Positions 41,160 to 50,069 are shown, numbered from the stretch's first letter. The stretch: DNA of 54,902 nucleotides from JANQKX01 sp039028695 (GCA_039028695.1 JBCCHN010000025.1:1-54902), one strand, 5' to 3'. Notes: generated from the sequence alone by a model not told the origin. Numbers and translations: made by a program.

Positions 41160-43256
41160 ATGAACCCTTCGACCGCCACATCCACCCGGCAACTGAATAT
41201 CGCGCGTTTATTGCGGCCCCAGTCCATAGCCTTTATCGGCGGCGCTAAGCTGCAAACCCCCATAAAAGCGTGCGAAGCCATCGGCTTTGCCGGCGACATT
41301 TGGACAGTGAACCCAACGCGGCCTGAAATTGCGGGCTACGACTGTTTTCCCTCTGTTGCCGCTCTGCCCGCGGCGCCCGATGCTGTCTTCCTATCGGTTC
41401 CCAGCGCCGAGACCCCAAAAGTGCTGCGCGACCTGGCAAGCATCGGTGCCGGGGGCGTCATCTGTTACGCCGCAGGCTTTGCGGAAACCGGAGGCGACGG
41501 GCGAGCTTTGCAGGAAGACTTGATCCGGGCGGCCGGGGACATGGCGGTGGTGGGACCCAATTGCTATGGCCTTTTGAACTACTTGGACGGCGCCGCTCTT
41601 TGGGCTGACGTCCATGGCGGTGAAAAATTGGAGAGCGGCGTTGCCGTCATCTCTCAAAGCGGCAATATCGCCCTCAACCTTACAATGGCCGAACGCTCCG
41701 TCCCCCTGGCACAGGTCATCTCCGTGGGCAACCAAGCGGTCTTGAGCATCCACGACTTTATCCACGCTCTGGTGGACGACCCGCGCATCACCGCCATCGG
41801 GCTATACTTGGAGGGCCTGAGCGATATCCCTGCATTCAGCCGCGCCGCCGAATATGCCCTGGCGAAGGGCAAGCCCATTGTTGCCGTCAAGGTGGGGACG
41901 TCGGAGACGGCGGCACAGCTCGCCTTGTCCCATACCTCATCCTTGGCCGGCTCGGACCAACTTTACGACGCCCTCTTCCAACGACTGGGAGTCATCCGCG
42001 CACCCTCTTTGACCTGCTTTTTAGAAAGCCTAAAACTACTCCATGTCAGCGGTCCATTGGTCGGAGGCCGATTGGGTGTACTCACCTGTTCCGGAGGCGA
42101 TGCTGCCCTAGTCGCCGACATGGCCGACAAGTGCGGGCTGACCATACCGCCACTGACCCCGGCCCAGGAGGAGGATCTAAGGTCTCGCCTGAACCATTTC
42201 ACCGCGGTGGCCAACCCCTTGGACTACAACACCGCAATTTGGGGCGACGGCGCTGGCCTTAAGGCCTGTTTTCAAACTGTTATGGAAGGGCCGGTTGATG
42301 CGACCCTGCTGGTCATCGATTACCCCCGCGCAGGGTCTTTGCGGGAAGAAGACTGGGACATCGCCGTGGAAGCGCTCATTGCCGCGTCCGAGGACAGTGG
42401 AAAGTTGGGCGTCCTGGTGGCCAGCTTGCCTGAACTTCTACCCGAGCGCGCGCGGCGTCGTGCCCTTGAGGCGGGCCTGCCGCCCTTGCAGGGTCTAGAC
42501 GAGGCTGTCTTGGCACTGGGTAGCGCTCATTGGTACGAAGCACGTCAACGAAGCGGGCAAAGCGATGCGGAGGCCGGACGGCTTGGCCTACCACACCTGA
42601 AGCCGGTCGAAGGCCCGGTGCACTCCCTCAACGAATGGGACAGCAAGGTCAGCCTATCTGCAGCCGGTCTGCTGGTGCCAGAAGGCCGATTGGTATCGGC
42701 GAATGACTGTAGCAGCGTGGCGGAGAGCTTGCGATTTCCGCTCGTCGTCAAGGCTGTCTCCAGCGATTTGGAACACAAAAGCGAGGCTGGCGCCGTTGCT
42801 CTCAACCTTAACTCCATTGAAGAGGTCAAGTCCGCGGTCGCCGGAATGTCTCGTCTTTCCGATCGGTTCTTAATCGAGGAGATGCAAAGTGGGGCGGTTT
42901 GCGAATTGATCATTGGTGTGAAGAGGGACGAACAATTCGGCCTGGCCTTGGTCGTGGGCAGCGGCGGCATTCTGGTCAACCTGATTGAAGATTCAGCCAG
43001 CTTGTTGCTACCCACCGACAGAAAAGCTGTTGAAACTGCCCTTTCAACCTTAAAGGCCGACCGCCTCTTGGCAGGCTATCGCGGTAAGCCGGCCGGAGAC
43101 CGGGAAGCCGTCATCCAGTCGGTTCTGGCTGTCGCGGCCTGGGCGGAACAAAACGCCGGAAGGCTTTACGAGCTCGACGTAAATCCCCTAATCGTGCTGT
43201 CCGAAGGCCAAGGTGCCGTCGCGGTCGATGCGCTTATCCGAATGGCCGACGCTTAA
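41160..43256 (+). CDS. ADP-forming acyl-CoA ligase (acetate-CoA ligase family)
   Basis: A 698-residue fused alpha-beta enzyme. The order is a CoA-binding Rossmann domain (SIAFIGGAKLQTP), succinyl-CoA-ligase-like domains with the phosphohistidine region LALSHTSSLAGSD and VLTCSGGDAALVAD, then a C-terminal ATP-grasp domain (FPLVVKAVSSDLEHKSEAG). It makes acyl-CoA from acid, CoA and ATP, giving ADP and Pi. No acetyltransferase domain is attached. It is the third gene of the carnitine-type operon and gives that operon a second CoA-activating enzyme besides the AMP-forming one. Confidence 0.88.
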   Translation: MNPSTATSTRQLNIARLLRPQSIAFIGGAKLQTPIKACEAIGFAGDIWTVNPTRPEIAGYDCFPSVAALPAAPDAVFLSVPSAETPKVLRDLASIGAGGVICYAAGFAETGGDGRALQEDLIRAAGDMAVVGPNCYGLLNYLDGAALWADVHGGEKLESGVAVISQSGNIALNLTMAERSVPLAQVISVGNQAVLSIHDFIHALVDDPRITAIGLYLEGLSDIPAFSRAAEYALAKGKPIVAVKVGTSETAAQLALSHTSSLAGSDQLYDALFQRLGVIRAPSLTCFLESLKLLHVSGPLVGGRLGVLTCSGGDAALVADMADKCGLTIPPLTPAQEEDLRSRLNHFTAVANPLDYNTAIWGDGAGLKACFQTVMEGPVDATLLVIDYPRAGSLREEDWDIAVEALIAASEDSGKLGVLVASLPELLPERARRRALEAGLPPLQGLDEAVLALGSAHWYEARQRSGQSDAEAGRLGLPHLKPVEGPVHSLNEWDSKVSLSAAGLLVPEGRLVSANDCSSVAESLRFPLVVKAVSSDLEHKSEAGAVALNLNSIEEVKSAVAGMSRLSDRFLIEEMQSGAVCELIIGVKRDEQFGLALVVGSGGILVNLIEDSASLLLPTDRKAVETALSTLKADRLLAGYRGKPAGDREAVIQSVLAVAAWAEQNAGRLYELDVNPLIVLSEGQGAVAVDALIRMADA

Positions 43257-43375
43257 CGGCAATCGCCACAAAAATTCACGCCGCGACCCCTGTTTTGAGG
43301 CGACCCCCTGCAAAAACACATTCCCCTCGGTATATTAAATCAAATCGAGTTTCTTTGTTTCGAGGAGAGAGGCTT

Positions 43376-44959
43376 ATGTTCCATTCCGGCCCCGCTCTAG
43401 AGCAGCCCTTTGACATAGCGACGTTGTTGGACCATGGGCTGAGCGAAAAGCCTGACGACTTGGCCCTGGTGTCCGCTTTAACACGTTGGACCTGGCGACA
43501 GCTGGATGACGCGGTCACCTGTCTTGCAGGCAACCTTCTCATGCTCGGGCTGAAACCCGGTGACCGTGTCGCTTCTCTTATGCCCAACCGGGCCGCCTTG
43601 GTCATCCACTATCTTGCTTGCTTTCGCACCGGCTTGGTGATGACGCCCTTAAACTACCGTTACACGGCACCCGAGATTGACCACGCTTTGGACGTTAGTG
43701 GGGCCTCCATTCTGCTGAGCCATGGTGAACGGGCCGACGACCTTGCCGCCAGTCAAGCGGTCCAGCGCTTACCGCTGGGCCTAATTGAGTTTGACGAATT
43801 GGGGGATGAGCGCCATGCGCCGCTGGCCGGGCCCCGGTTCTCGGATCTGATTTCATCGCCCGCACGCGACACACCAGCCTCAGCCTCTCTCGACCCCAGC
43901 AGCCCAGCAGCAGTATTTTTCACCTCGGGCAGCACCGGCAAACCCAAGGGGGTCACACACGGCCGGGCCGGCTTGGGCTGGATGTTCGCCAGTACCGCGG
44001 GCGCTTTCGAGTTCCAGGCCGAAGATAGACTGCTGCCCGGCTCCTCCATGTCCCACATGGGAGGTTTTGCTTTTTCCCTCGCCGCCTTGGCGGTGGGCGC
44101 TAGGGTCGTGATTGCCCGCCACTTTGACGCGGAAGAGATCTTACCCCTCATGCGAGATCAGAAACCTACGGTGCTGTGTATGATCCCCACCGCGCTGATG
44201 CATCTGATTCGAGACTCCCATGCTAGAAAAGAGGACTTTGCGTCGCTGCGGCTCTGTCGCTCCGGCTCGGATAAAGTGCCTGCGGAACTGGAAAAGGAAT
44301 TTGTTTCCCTAACTGGTTTTCCCATCGACGAGGGTTACGGCATGACCGAGGTCGGCTTGACCGCTCTTAACCCGCCATCGGGCCGCATTAAAATCGGATC
44401 CATCGGCACGCCAAACCCCGGCTGCTGCTTTTGCGTCCGAGACGACAACGGCAGGGAAGTCTCGGCCAACCAGGAAGGCCGGCTGTGGATGAAAACACCC
44501 GCCATGATGACCGGTTATTGGAACAACCCCACCGCAACGGCCGAAGTCCTCCAAGAGGATTGGCTCGATTCGGGCGATCTTATGTATGCGGACGAGGATG
44601 GATATTTTTGGTTTAAGGGTCGCAAAAAACAAATCATCGTCCATGACGGCTCTAACATCTGCCCGCAGGAGGTCGAAGAATCCCTAATGGAACACCCGGC
44701 TGTGGACAATGCCGGAGCGGTGGGCGTGCATGATCTGGTACATGGGGAGAATGTGCGCGCCTATGTCGCCTTGAAATCGGGCGTCAAGCCGATCGACGCA
44801 CAAACCCTGATTTCTTTCTCAAAGGCGCGCATCGGATATAAGGCGCCTGAAGAGATTTACTTCTTGGACAGCATTCCCCTCAACCCCACCGGTAAGGTGG
44901 ACCGGGTGACCCTAAAGCGATGGGCCGCAGCGGATCACGCCCACGCACTGGAACCCTAG
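43376..44959 (+). CDS. AMP-forming acyl-CoA ligase (CaiC-like)
   Basis: A 527-residue ANL-superfamily enzyme. Core motifs: phosphate loop FFTSGSTGKPKGVTHG (A3), EGYGMTEVG (A5), DSGDLMYADEDGYFWFKGR (A7-A8 hinge) and the catalytic lysine in NPTGKVDRVTL (A10). The ATG at 43376 has a GAGGAGAG Shine-Dalgarno; an upstream open stretch is not used. A 119-base gap and a TATATT sequence before it allow a separate promoter. In context it probably activates gamma-butyrobetaine, crotonobetaine or carnitine. Confidence 0.88.
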   Translation: MFHSGPALEQPFDIATLLDHGLSEKPDDLALVSALTRWTWRQLDDAVTCLAGNLLMLGLKPGDRVASLMPNRAALVIHYLACFRTGLVMTPLNYRYTAPEIDHALDVSGASILLSHGERADDLAASQAVQRLPLGLIEFDELGDERHAPLAGPRFSDLISSPARDTPASASLDPSSPAAVFFTSGSTGKPKGVTHGRAGLGWMFASTAGAFEFQAEDRLLPGSSMSHMGGFAFSLAALAVGARVVIARHFDAEEILPLMRDQKPTVLCMIPTALMHLIRDSHARKEDFASLRLCRSGSDKVPAELEKEFVSLTGFPIDEGYGMTEVGLTALNPPSGRIKIGSIGTPNPGCCFCVRDDNGREVSANQEGRLWMKTPAMMTGYWNNPTATAEVLQEDWLDSGDLMYADEDGYFWFKGRKKQIIVHDGSNICPQEVEESLMEHPAVDNAGAVGVHDLVHGENVRAYVALKSGVKPIDAQTLISFSKARIGYKAPEEIYFLDSIPLNPTGKVDRVTLKRWAAADHAHALEP

Positions 44960-45071
44960 AGCGCTCCCGGGCGGGTCGAAAGCACCTGATCCGAACCTAA
45001 AATAAACATTAACCCCTTGTAATTTGGCGGACAGCCGGCGGCCATCTGCCCACGCTACCTGTGACTCATCA

Positions 45072-45105
45072 GAGCGCAACGCGCTCACCACAACGGGGAA
45101 ACCCC
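45072..45105 (+). promoter_or_regulatory. Two tandem small hairpins in the leader of the first small gene
   Basis: GAGCGC-AAC-GCGCTC (45072-45086) and GGGG-AAA-CCCC (45095-45105) lie just upstream of the AAAAAGGAGATG Shine-Dalgarno of the small gene at 45127. A weaker GGGG/CCCC hairpin (45611-45639) sits in the same place before the second small gene. They may tune translation or message stability. Confidence 0.35.
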
Positions 45106-45126
45106 CAGTCAAAAAGGAGATGAGCC

Positions 45127-45348
45127 ATGATGGAAGTTTGGGCGTACTACTATGCTTACGGCGGTGACCCAGCGGCTGCGGGGCTCATCGAACAACCGAA
45201 AGATCGGGACAACGACAAGCCTCTTCGCAGCTATCACTGGTTAACCAGTGGCGAACCTCGTCGGTCCCAAGACAAAAAACGCTTTATGGCCATTCACAAT
45301 CAGCCCGGCAGCGCCGCCAAACCACTGGCACTGCCCCCCGGCATCTAA
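45127..45348 (+). CDS. Small protein with WxYYxxxG N-terminus, copy 1
   Basis: A 73-residue protein of unknown function with a very strong Shine-Dalgarno (AAGGAGATGAG). The N-terminus, MMEVWAYYYAYGGDPAAA, aligns without gaps to that of the next small gene (shared Met1, Trp5, Tyr7, Tyr8, Gly12, Pro15, Ala18, Glu22); the rest is charged, then Pro/Ala-rich. No signal peptide or membrane segment is seen. A long hairpin follows the gene. Confidence 0.6.
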   Translation: MMEVWAYYYAYGGDPAAAGLIEQPKDRDNDKPLRSYHWLTSGEPRRSQDKKRFMAIHNQPGSAAKPLALPPGI

Positions 45349-45659
45349 GCCAGGGTCGGTCTTGTTGGCCTTGTGCTTCAGACAGGTAGCGAAGCGCATC
45401 GCGGGAGTCCCAAGGGAAAAAGCGCCATGTAGGCATCGCTAACCCTTGGGGCTCCCCACGTTTCCCCGATGATCAAGGTTTCGACAGATTCTACCAAGGG
45501 CAATGCCTAGAAATTGCCATCATGATGGCAGCCTTCTCATTTGCCCGTCAGGCGATCGAAACTTCAATGAGCCATATCTATCGTATCAGAGCCATTAGCG
45601 CTCTCCCACTCGGGGCCACGCCTTAGAACGATGTCCCCGTAACGATAAGGAGATAAACC
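45349..45659. other. Intergenic with long hairpin
   Basis: About 310 bases between the two small genes. It contains the 14-base-pair hairpin at 45403-45456 and the leader hairpin of the second gene. A 34-codon frame starting at the ATGATG near 45522 lacks a Shine-Dalgarno and is not supported. Confidence 0.55.
45403..45456. other. Long hairpin after the first small gene
   Basis: GGGAGTCCCAAGGG (45403-45416) pairs with CCCTTGGGGCTCCC (45443-45456), 14 pairs with one G-U when read as plus-strand RNA. The 26-base loop holds a further AGCG/CGCT pairing. No T-tract follows, so it may be a stabilising or attenuating structure rather than a classical terminator. Confidence 0.5.
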
Positions 45660-45992
45660 ATGTTGGACAGGTGGTCATATTATGAGTGCTTCGGTGATTT
45701 TCCCCACACAGCCGAAGCGGCTGAAGAATTAGCCAAATGGCGCGAGCAAGATCGAAAGGACGAAAAGCGCCAAGCGGCTCAACGTGACGAAGCTTTCCGG
45801 CGTTCCGATGAACGGCGCCGCCAACGGCGGGCAGGCCTAGAGGCCGAGGCGCACGAGCCCGCTCCAGCAGGTCAAAGGCCTCTATCCCGCTGGGAAAAGA
45901 TCCTGGCGAGAAAGCCGGAGCTAAGGTCGGCCATGCGGAAGCACCTGGCCGATCAGCAAAGCCGGGATCGGCAAGGTCAAAGCGCAAGCTGA
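45660..45992 (+). CDS. Small protein with WxYYxxxG N-terminus, copy 2
   Basis: A 110-residue protein of unknown function preceded by AAGGAGAT. The start MLDRWSYYECFGDFPHTA mirrors copy 1; it is followed by a long, highly charged region rich in Arg, Lys, Glu and Gln (about residues 23-65) that probably forms a single helix or coiled coil, then a Pro-rich hinge and a basic tail (SRWEKILARKPELRSAMRKH). No export signal. The shared N-terminus suggests a common binding partner for both proteins. Confidence 0.6.
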   Translation: MLDRWSYYECFGDFPHTAEAAEELAKWREQDRKDEKRQAAQRDEAFRRSDERRRQRRAGLEAEAHEPAPAGQRPLSRWEKILARKPELRSAMRKHLADQQSRDRQGQSAS

Positions 45993-46160
45993 AAGGCCCC
46001 GGCAAAATACTCCGGTCTTTTGACCCTTTGCCCATGGCCGCCGGGACGATGAAATAACCCAATTCATCTCCCGCGGCCTTGGGGCAAGGTTCCGCTCCTC
46101 AGACGACAGGGCCTAACACCCTGCGGCTTCCCCACTACCTCACTTAGGGAGACCCCAAAA

Positions 46161-46664
46161 ATGAAAAAGTTGATCCCCTTTTGCTGCGCCGCCCTTGCCT
46201 TTGCACCCATGGGTGCTGCTTGGGCATCGCCAAAAACTCCAGATGCCATGACCGGCAGCTATTGGTTGCAGATGGAAAACGGCTATCAACGGGCCATCAC
46301 CCTTGACCCGAGCGGCAATGCTTTTCAGGTCAGCGACCAAGCGGCCTATCACAACTTCACCACCGGCTTAGGCACCTGGCAGGCCGACAGCGACAATCGT
46401 GCAAGGATTACCATCGTTGACTTCAACACCAACGGCGAGGCCGGCAATCGGGCCGGGAGCTCTGTGGTAAACTATGACTTGAACTTCGATGACCTGGTGG
46501 CCGGTCAATATCAAAGCGTAACCGGCAATATATCGGGCCAACAGTTCTCTAAGGGCGACAACCCCTTCAAACCTGCTCAAGACCCGATTCGGACTTTCGG
46601 CTACAGTTTCTCCGGGCAATCCATTTCAGTGACGGATCACAAAGAGGCCGAAACCGCTTCCTAA
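46161..46664 (+). CDS. Secreted protein of unknown function
   Basis: A 167-residue protein with a clear Sec signal peptide (MKKLIPFCCAALAF, cleavage near AAWA|SP). The mature part is rich in Gly, Asn, Ser and aromatic residues in alternating patterns (GSYWLQMENGYQRAITLD, GLGTWQADSDNRARITIVDF), suggesting a small beta-barrel or beta-sandwich. It has no Cys in the mature part. GGGAG precedes the ATG. No family was recognised. It follows the two small genes on the same strand. Confidence 0.65.
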   Translation: MKKLIPFCCAALAFAPMGAAWASPKTPDAMTGSYWLQMENGYQRAITLDPSGNAFQVSDQAAYHNFTTGLGTWQADSDNRARITIVDFNTNGEAGNRAGSSVVNYDLNFDDLVAGQYQSVTGNISGQQFSKGDNPFKPAQDPIRTFGYSFSGQSISVTDHKEAETAS

Positions 46665-46694
46665 GTGGGATGCCCCCTGTTTTCCAACGGCATG

Positions 46695-46712
46695 GGCGGT
46701 GACAGAACCGCC
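46695..46712. terminator. Short hairpin between convergent genes
   Basis: GGCGGT pairs with ACCGCC around a six-base loop, extendable by wobble pairs, in the 71-base gap between two convergent genes. A T-tract is missing, so a bidirectional terminator is only a guess. Confidence 0.3.
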
Positions 46713-46735
46713 TGTGCCTTCGTTCGAAAAACTCT

Positions 46736-47182
46736 CTATTCCTGAACACCACCCGTGGCCGCGGCGACCTCCGCCATTACCTGAGCTTCCGTGACCCTTG
46801 GATGGTCACCTTTGAAGTCGTATCTCTCCGGTTTAGCATCAATAAAAATGTGCCGTTCCAAGATAATATCTTCGGATTGATCCAACGAATCGATAGTGAC
46901 GATCAACAAGGCGTCCGGATCATCGGCCAAACGCCAGAATAAACTGGTCCCGCAATCGCCGCAAAATCCCCGCTCCGCCCAAGGGGTGCCTTTGTACCAT
47001 TTAAGGCCGCGATCCTCTCCGTAGACAACATCGCCCAAGCAATGGACCGCCATGAAGGGACCACCGCTCCACTTTCGACAACGTTCACAATGACAGATGT
47101 TGTAGTGGCGCTCGGGCAGAGAAACCTCATAGCGCACGGCGCTACACAGACAGCCACCCTTTCGCCGTTCCGTCTGATGCAT
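46736..47182 (-). CDS. GFA/CENP-V-domain zinc protein, third copy
   Basis: A 148-residue protein with the same zinc pattern as the other GFA proteins: KGGCLCSAVRYEV, CHCERCRKWSGG, FCGDCGTSLFWRL. It carries a family-typical C-terminal segment (IFIDAKPERYDF, DHPRV). It converges on the secreted protein gene and lies about 100 bases after the amidase stop on the same strand. Confidence 0.86.
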   Translation of the reverse strand: MHQTERRKGGCLCSAVRYEVSLPERHYNICHCERCRKWSGGPFMAVHCLGDVVYGEDRGLKWYKGTPWAERGFCGDCGTSLFWRLADDPDALLIVTIDSLDQSEDIILERHIFIDAKPERYDFKGDHPRVTEAQVMAEVAAATGGVQE

Positions 47183-47282
47183 AGATCTTGCCTCCCACGT
47201 TTAAGTCTCTTTCACCGAGGCATTCACGCACAGGCGAAGCAGCGATGCAATAAGCTTTGGATCAGGATCAAACAGGCAAAAA

Positions 47283-48740
47283 CTATACTGCGATTGTCTG
47301 AGGAAAGTCTGCCGGAAGCGGCGCCGTCTCTAAACTTTCCGGCAAGACTTGAGGCCATTCCAGTACTTCTTCCACCAGGCTGGCAAGTCGCAACACCTCC
47401 CAATCTCTCCCTCTTTGTCCGATCACTTGAAGGGAGAGGGGCAATCCTTTCTTATTCCGACCCATGGGTAGCGCACAGGCTGGAAATCCAGCCAGATTGG
47501 CATCGTACAAAAATCCAGCCCAATCAATCCACGGCGGCTCAATGATACGATTTTCGATTCGCGCCGGCCAGGTACGTCCCAGGGGAAAGGCCGGACAACC
47601 AAGTGTGGGTGTCAGCAAAAAGTCAGCATTGGATCGCTCGAAAAAGGCCGCATAACGTTTGTGGATCTCTTCACGGGCATACTGCGCTTGAATGTAGCTG
47701 GCCAGATCGATTTCCCGCCCAAACTCCAATGCGCCTCTGGTCGCCGGCGTCAGCTCTTCGGGTCGGTTTTCGTAGTGATGCCGGTCGCTGGTCCAAGCTT
47801 CGGCCATGGCGGTGAAGGCCCAAGGCTGAACAGAACTGCTCAGGCCGGGATGGTCGATTTCCACAACAGATCCAGCCGTTGCCAGCTTTTTTAACACCTT
47901 ACGGAAGGCACTTCTCACTTCCTTGTCGACAGGCGCGTGGCCCAGATCCTCCGACGCCATTAAACGCAAACCCTTCAACTGCGGTATCTTTTCCTCAACG
48001 CCCTCGCCGTCGTGCAGATGGAAGGAATTACGATCGCCCGGATGAAAACCGGCCATGGCTTCAAACATTAGATGAGCGTCCGCAACGGACCGGGCCATGG
48101 GCCCATAGACGGCCAAGCTTTTCCAAGTTGGAAAGCAAGGCTCGCGCGGAACGGCTCCTAAGCTGGGTTTGAACCCCACGATGCCACAAAAGGCCGAAGG
48201 AATGCGGATGGACCCACCCCCATCACCACCCAAGGACAAGGGGCCGATGCCGGCCGCTACCGCCGACGCGGCACCGCCAGACGACCCGCCCGAAGTGCGG
48301 GTCAGGTCCCAGGGATTACGTGTTTCCCCGTGGAGATGTGACGCGGTGACACCAACGTAGCTAAACTCCGGACAGGCGGTTTTACCAATGATTACCGCGC
48401 CCGCCGCCTGCAACCTTTCAATAGCCGCACAGCTTTCCGCCGGAACAAAAGACGACAAGGTCTTAGAGCCGTTCCGACAGGGGACACCTTGAAGCCATTG
48501 GGAATCCTTGACCGAAATCGGCAGACCGCAGAGCGGGCCCGCCTTACCGGCTCGCCTTAGTCGATCTGCCCGTTTGGCGTCGGCACGCGCCTGATCAAAA
48601 AGAGCAAGCGCAAAAGCATTGACCTTTGGGTTCACCGCCTCGTAGCGGGCCTCAATGGCATCCAACAGCTCCAGCGAAGAAAGCCGGCCCGCGTCGAGAA
48701 GTTTCAGAAGGGCGGTCGCGCCCATCTCATGTAACAACAT
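47283..48740 (-). CDS. Amidase signature family enzyme
   Basis: A 485-residue hydrolase with the Ser-cisSer-Lys triad: Lys in ISVKDSQWLQG (around 75), the cis-Ser and nucleophile in the Gly/Ser-rich GGSSGGAASAVAAGIGP, with GGDGGGSIRIPSAFCG downstream. It cleaves amide bonds; it is not GatA because no gatB or gatC is present and the substrate-binding loops differ. The start ATG is 39 bases downstream of the gabT stop, so the two likely share a transcript. Possible role: freeing an amine or amino acid that GabT then deaminates. Confidence 0.88.
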   Translation of the reverse strand: MLLHEMGATALLKLLDAGRLSSLELLDAIEARYEAVNPKVNAFALALFDQARADAKRADRLRRAGKAGPLCGLPISVKDSQWLQGVPCRNGSKTLSSFVPAESCAAIERLQAAGAVIIGKTACPEFSYVGVTASHLHGETRNPWDLTRTSGGSSGGAASAVAAGIGPLSLGGDGGGSIRIPSAFCGIVGFKPSLGAVPREPCFPTWKSLAVYGPMARSVADAHLMFEAMAGFHPGDRNSFHLHDGEGVEEKIPQLKGLRLMASEDLGHAPVDKEVRSAFRKVLKKLATAGSVVEIDHPGLSSSVQPWAFTAMAEAWTSDRHHYENRPEELTPATRGALEFGREIDLASYIQAQYAREEIHKRYAAFFERSNADFLLTPTLGCPAFPLGRTWPARIENRIIEPPWIDWAGFLYDANLAGFPACALPMGRNKKGLPLSLQVIGQRGRDWEVLRLASLVEEVLEWPQVLPESLETAPLPADFPQTIAV

Positions 48741-48779
48741 GCAAAAACCTTGATATTATCGACGTTGGATTTGCTCGCT

Positions 48780-50069
48780 TCAATCGGCGGCAGAAACCTG
48801 CGAGAGGCTCTGTTCGATAATATCCAATCCTTCGTCAATGACATCATCTGACGCCGTCAGAGGCACCAACACTCGGATTGTGTTGCCGAACACACCGCAA
48901 GACAGCAGAACCAGTCCGTTCTCTTCCGCCTGAGCCACCAGTTTTTTTGTTGCCTCGGGATCGGGCTCACCGCTGTCTTGATCTTTGACCAATTCAAAGG
49001 CGACCATCGCACCCAGACCCCGAATGTCGCCAATCACCGGCAGATCGTTGCGGTTTCTCATTTCACCAATTCGATCCTTGACCCGCGTACCGATGGCCTC
49101 TGCCCGGGCACATAGATCTTCTTCTTCGATCACATCCATAACCGCCAAGGCTGCCGCGCAGGCCATGGGGCTGCCTCCATAGGTGCTGCCCAAACCGCCC
49201 GGATCGGGCGCGTCCATCACCTCTGCCTTGCCCGAGATCGCCGACAAGGGAAAGCCACCACCCAAGGACTTGGCCATTGTCATCAGATCCGGCTCGATTT
49301 CATAGTGCTCGGCCGCAAACATGCGGCCGGTCCGCGCGAAGCCGGTCTGAACCTCGTCAACGATCAGCAAGATGCCGTGCTGGTCGCAAATCTCGCGCAA
49401 GGCCCGCAAAAAGGAACGAGGCGCTACGTAAAAGCCGCCTTCACCTTGAACCGGCTCAACGATTATGGCTGCCACATGGTCGGGCTCTACATCGGACTTG
49501 AACAACCACTGAAGGGCCTTGAGGCTTTGCTCCTCGGTGATGCCGTGATGGGGAATGGGGAATGGTGCGTGGTAAATCTCGCCGGGGAAGGGGCCGAACT
49601 TGGTCTTGTAGGGAATGACTTTGCCGGTGAGGCCCATCGTGAGAAGGGAGCGGCCATGAAAGGCACCGTTGAAGGCAATCACCGCACGGCGACCGGTGGC
49701 CGCCCGGGCGATCTTAACGGCATTTTCCACAGCCTCAGCGCCCGAATTCATTAGGAGGCTTTTGGCGTTCTTGATCGGCACCAGCTGGTTCAGGCGCTCC
49801 GCCACCTCCACATAGGCATCATAGCCCATTACCTGAAAGGCCGTGTGAGTGAAACGCTCGGCTTGCTTGGCCGCGGCGGCCATGACCTTGGGATGGCGGT
49901 GACCCGTGTTCAGCACCGCGATGCCGCCGGCGAAATCTACATAGCGACGCCCGTCCACGTCCCAAATTTCCGCGTTTTCCGCCCGATCCGCATAGACCGA
50001 GGTCTGCGAGGCCAAACCCCGTGGCAAGGCTGCCATACGCCGGGCTCTTAGATCCTGATTGCTCGCCAT
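48780..50069 (-). CDS. gabT: 4-aminobutyrate aminotransferase (class III)
   Basis: A 429-residue PLP enzyme that moves the amino group of 4-aminobutyrate to 2-oxoglutarate, giving succinate semialdehyde. The pattern fits GabT: DFAGGIAVLNTGHRHPKV, LMNSGAEAVENAVKIAR, FHGRSLLTMGLTGK, IIVEPVQGEGGFY, IVDEVQTGFARTG and the PLP lysine in MAKSLGGGFPLSA (around 266). A strong AGAAGGAGAT precedes the ATG. Succinate-semialdehyde dehydrogenase is not in the window. Related omega-amino acids are possible alternative substrates. Confidence 0.9.
   Translation of the reverse strand: MASNQDLRARRMAALPRGLASQTSVYADRAENAEIWDVDGRRYVDFAGGIAVLNTGHRHPKVMAAAAKQAERFTHTAFQVMGYDAYVEVAERLNQLVPIKNAKSLLMNSGAEAVENAVKIARAATGRRAVIAFNGAFHGRSLLTMGLTGKVIPYKTKFGPFPGEIYHAPFPIPHHGITEEQSLKALQWLFKSDVEPDHVAAIIVEPVQGEGGFYVAPRSFLRALREICDQHGILLIVDEVQTGFARTGRMFAAEHYEIEPDLMTMAKSLGGGFPLSAISGKAEVMDAPDPGGLGSTYGGSPMACAAALAVMDVIEEEDLCARAEAIGTRVKDRIGEMRNRNDLPVIGDIRGLGAMVAFELVKDQDSGEPDPEATKKLVAQAEENGLVLLSCGVFGNTIRVLVPLTASDDVIDEGLDIIEQSLSQVSAAD

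Noticed and set aside
47283..48740. Amidase as GatA of the Glu-tRNA amidotransferase
   Set aside because: No gatB or gatC nearby, and the pairing with gabT suits a catabolic amidase better.
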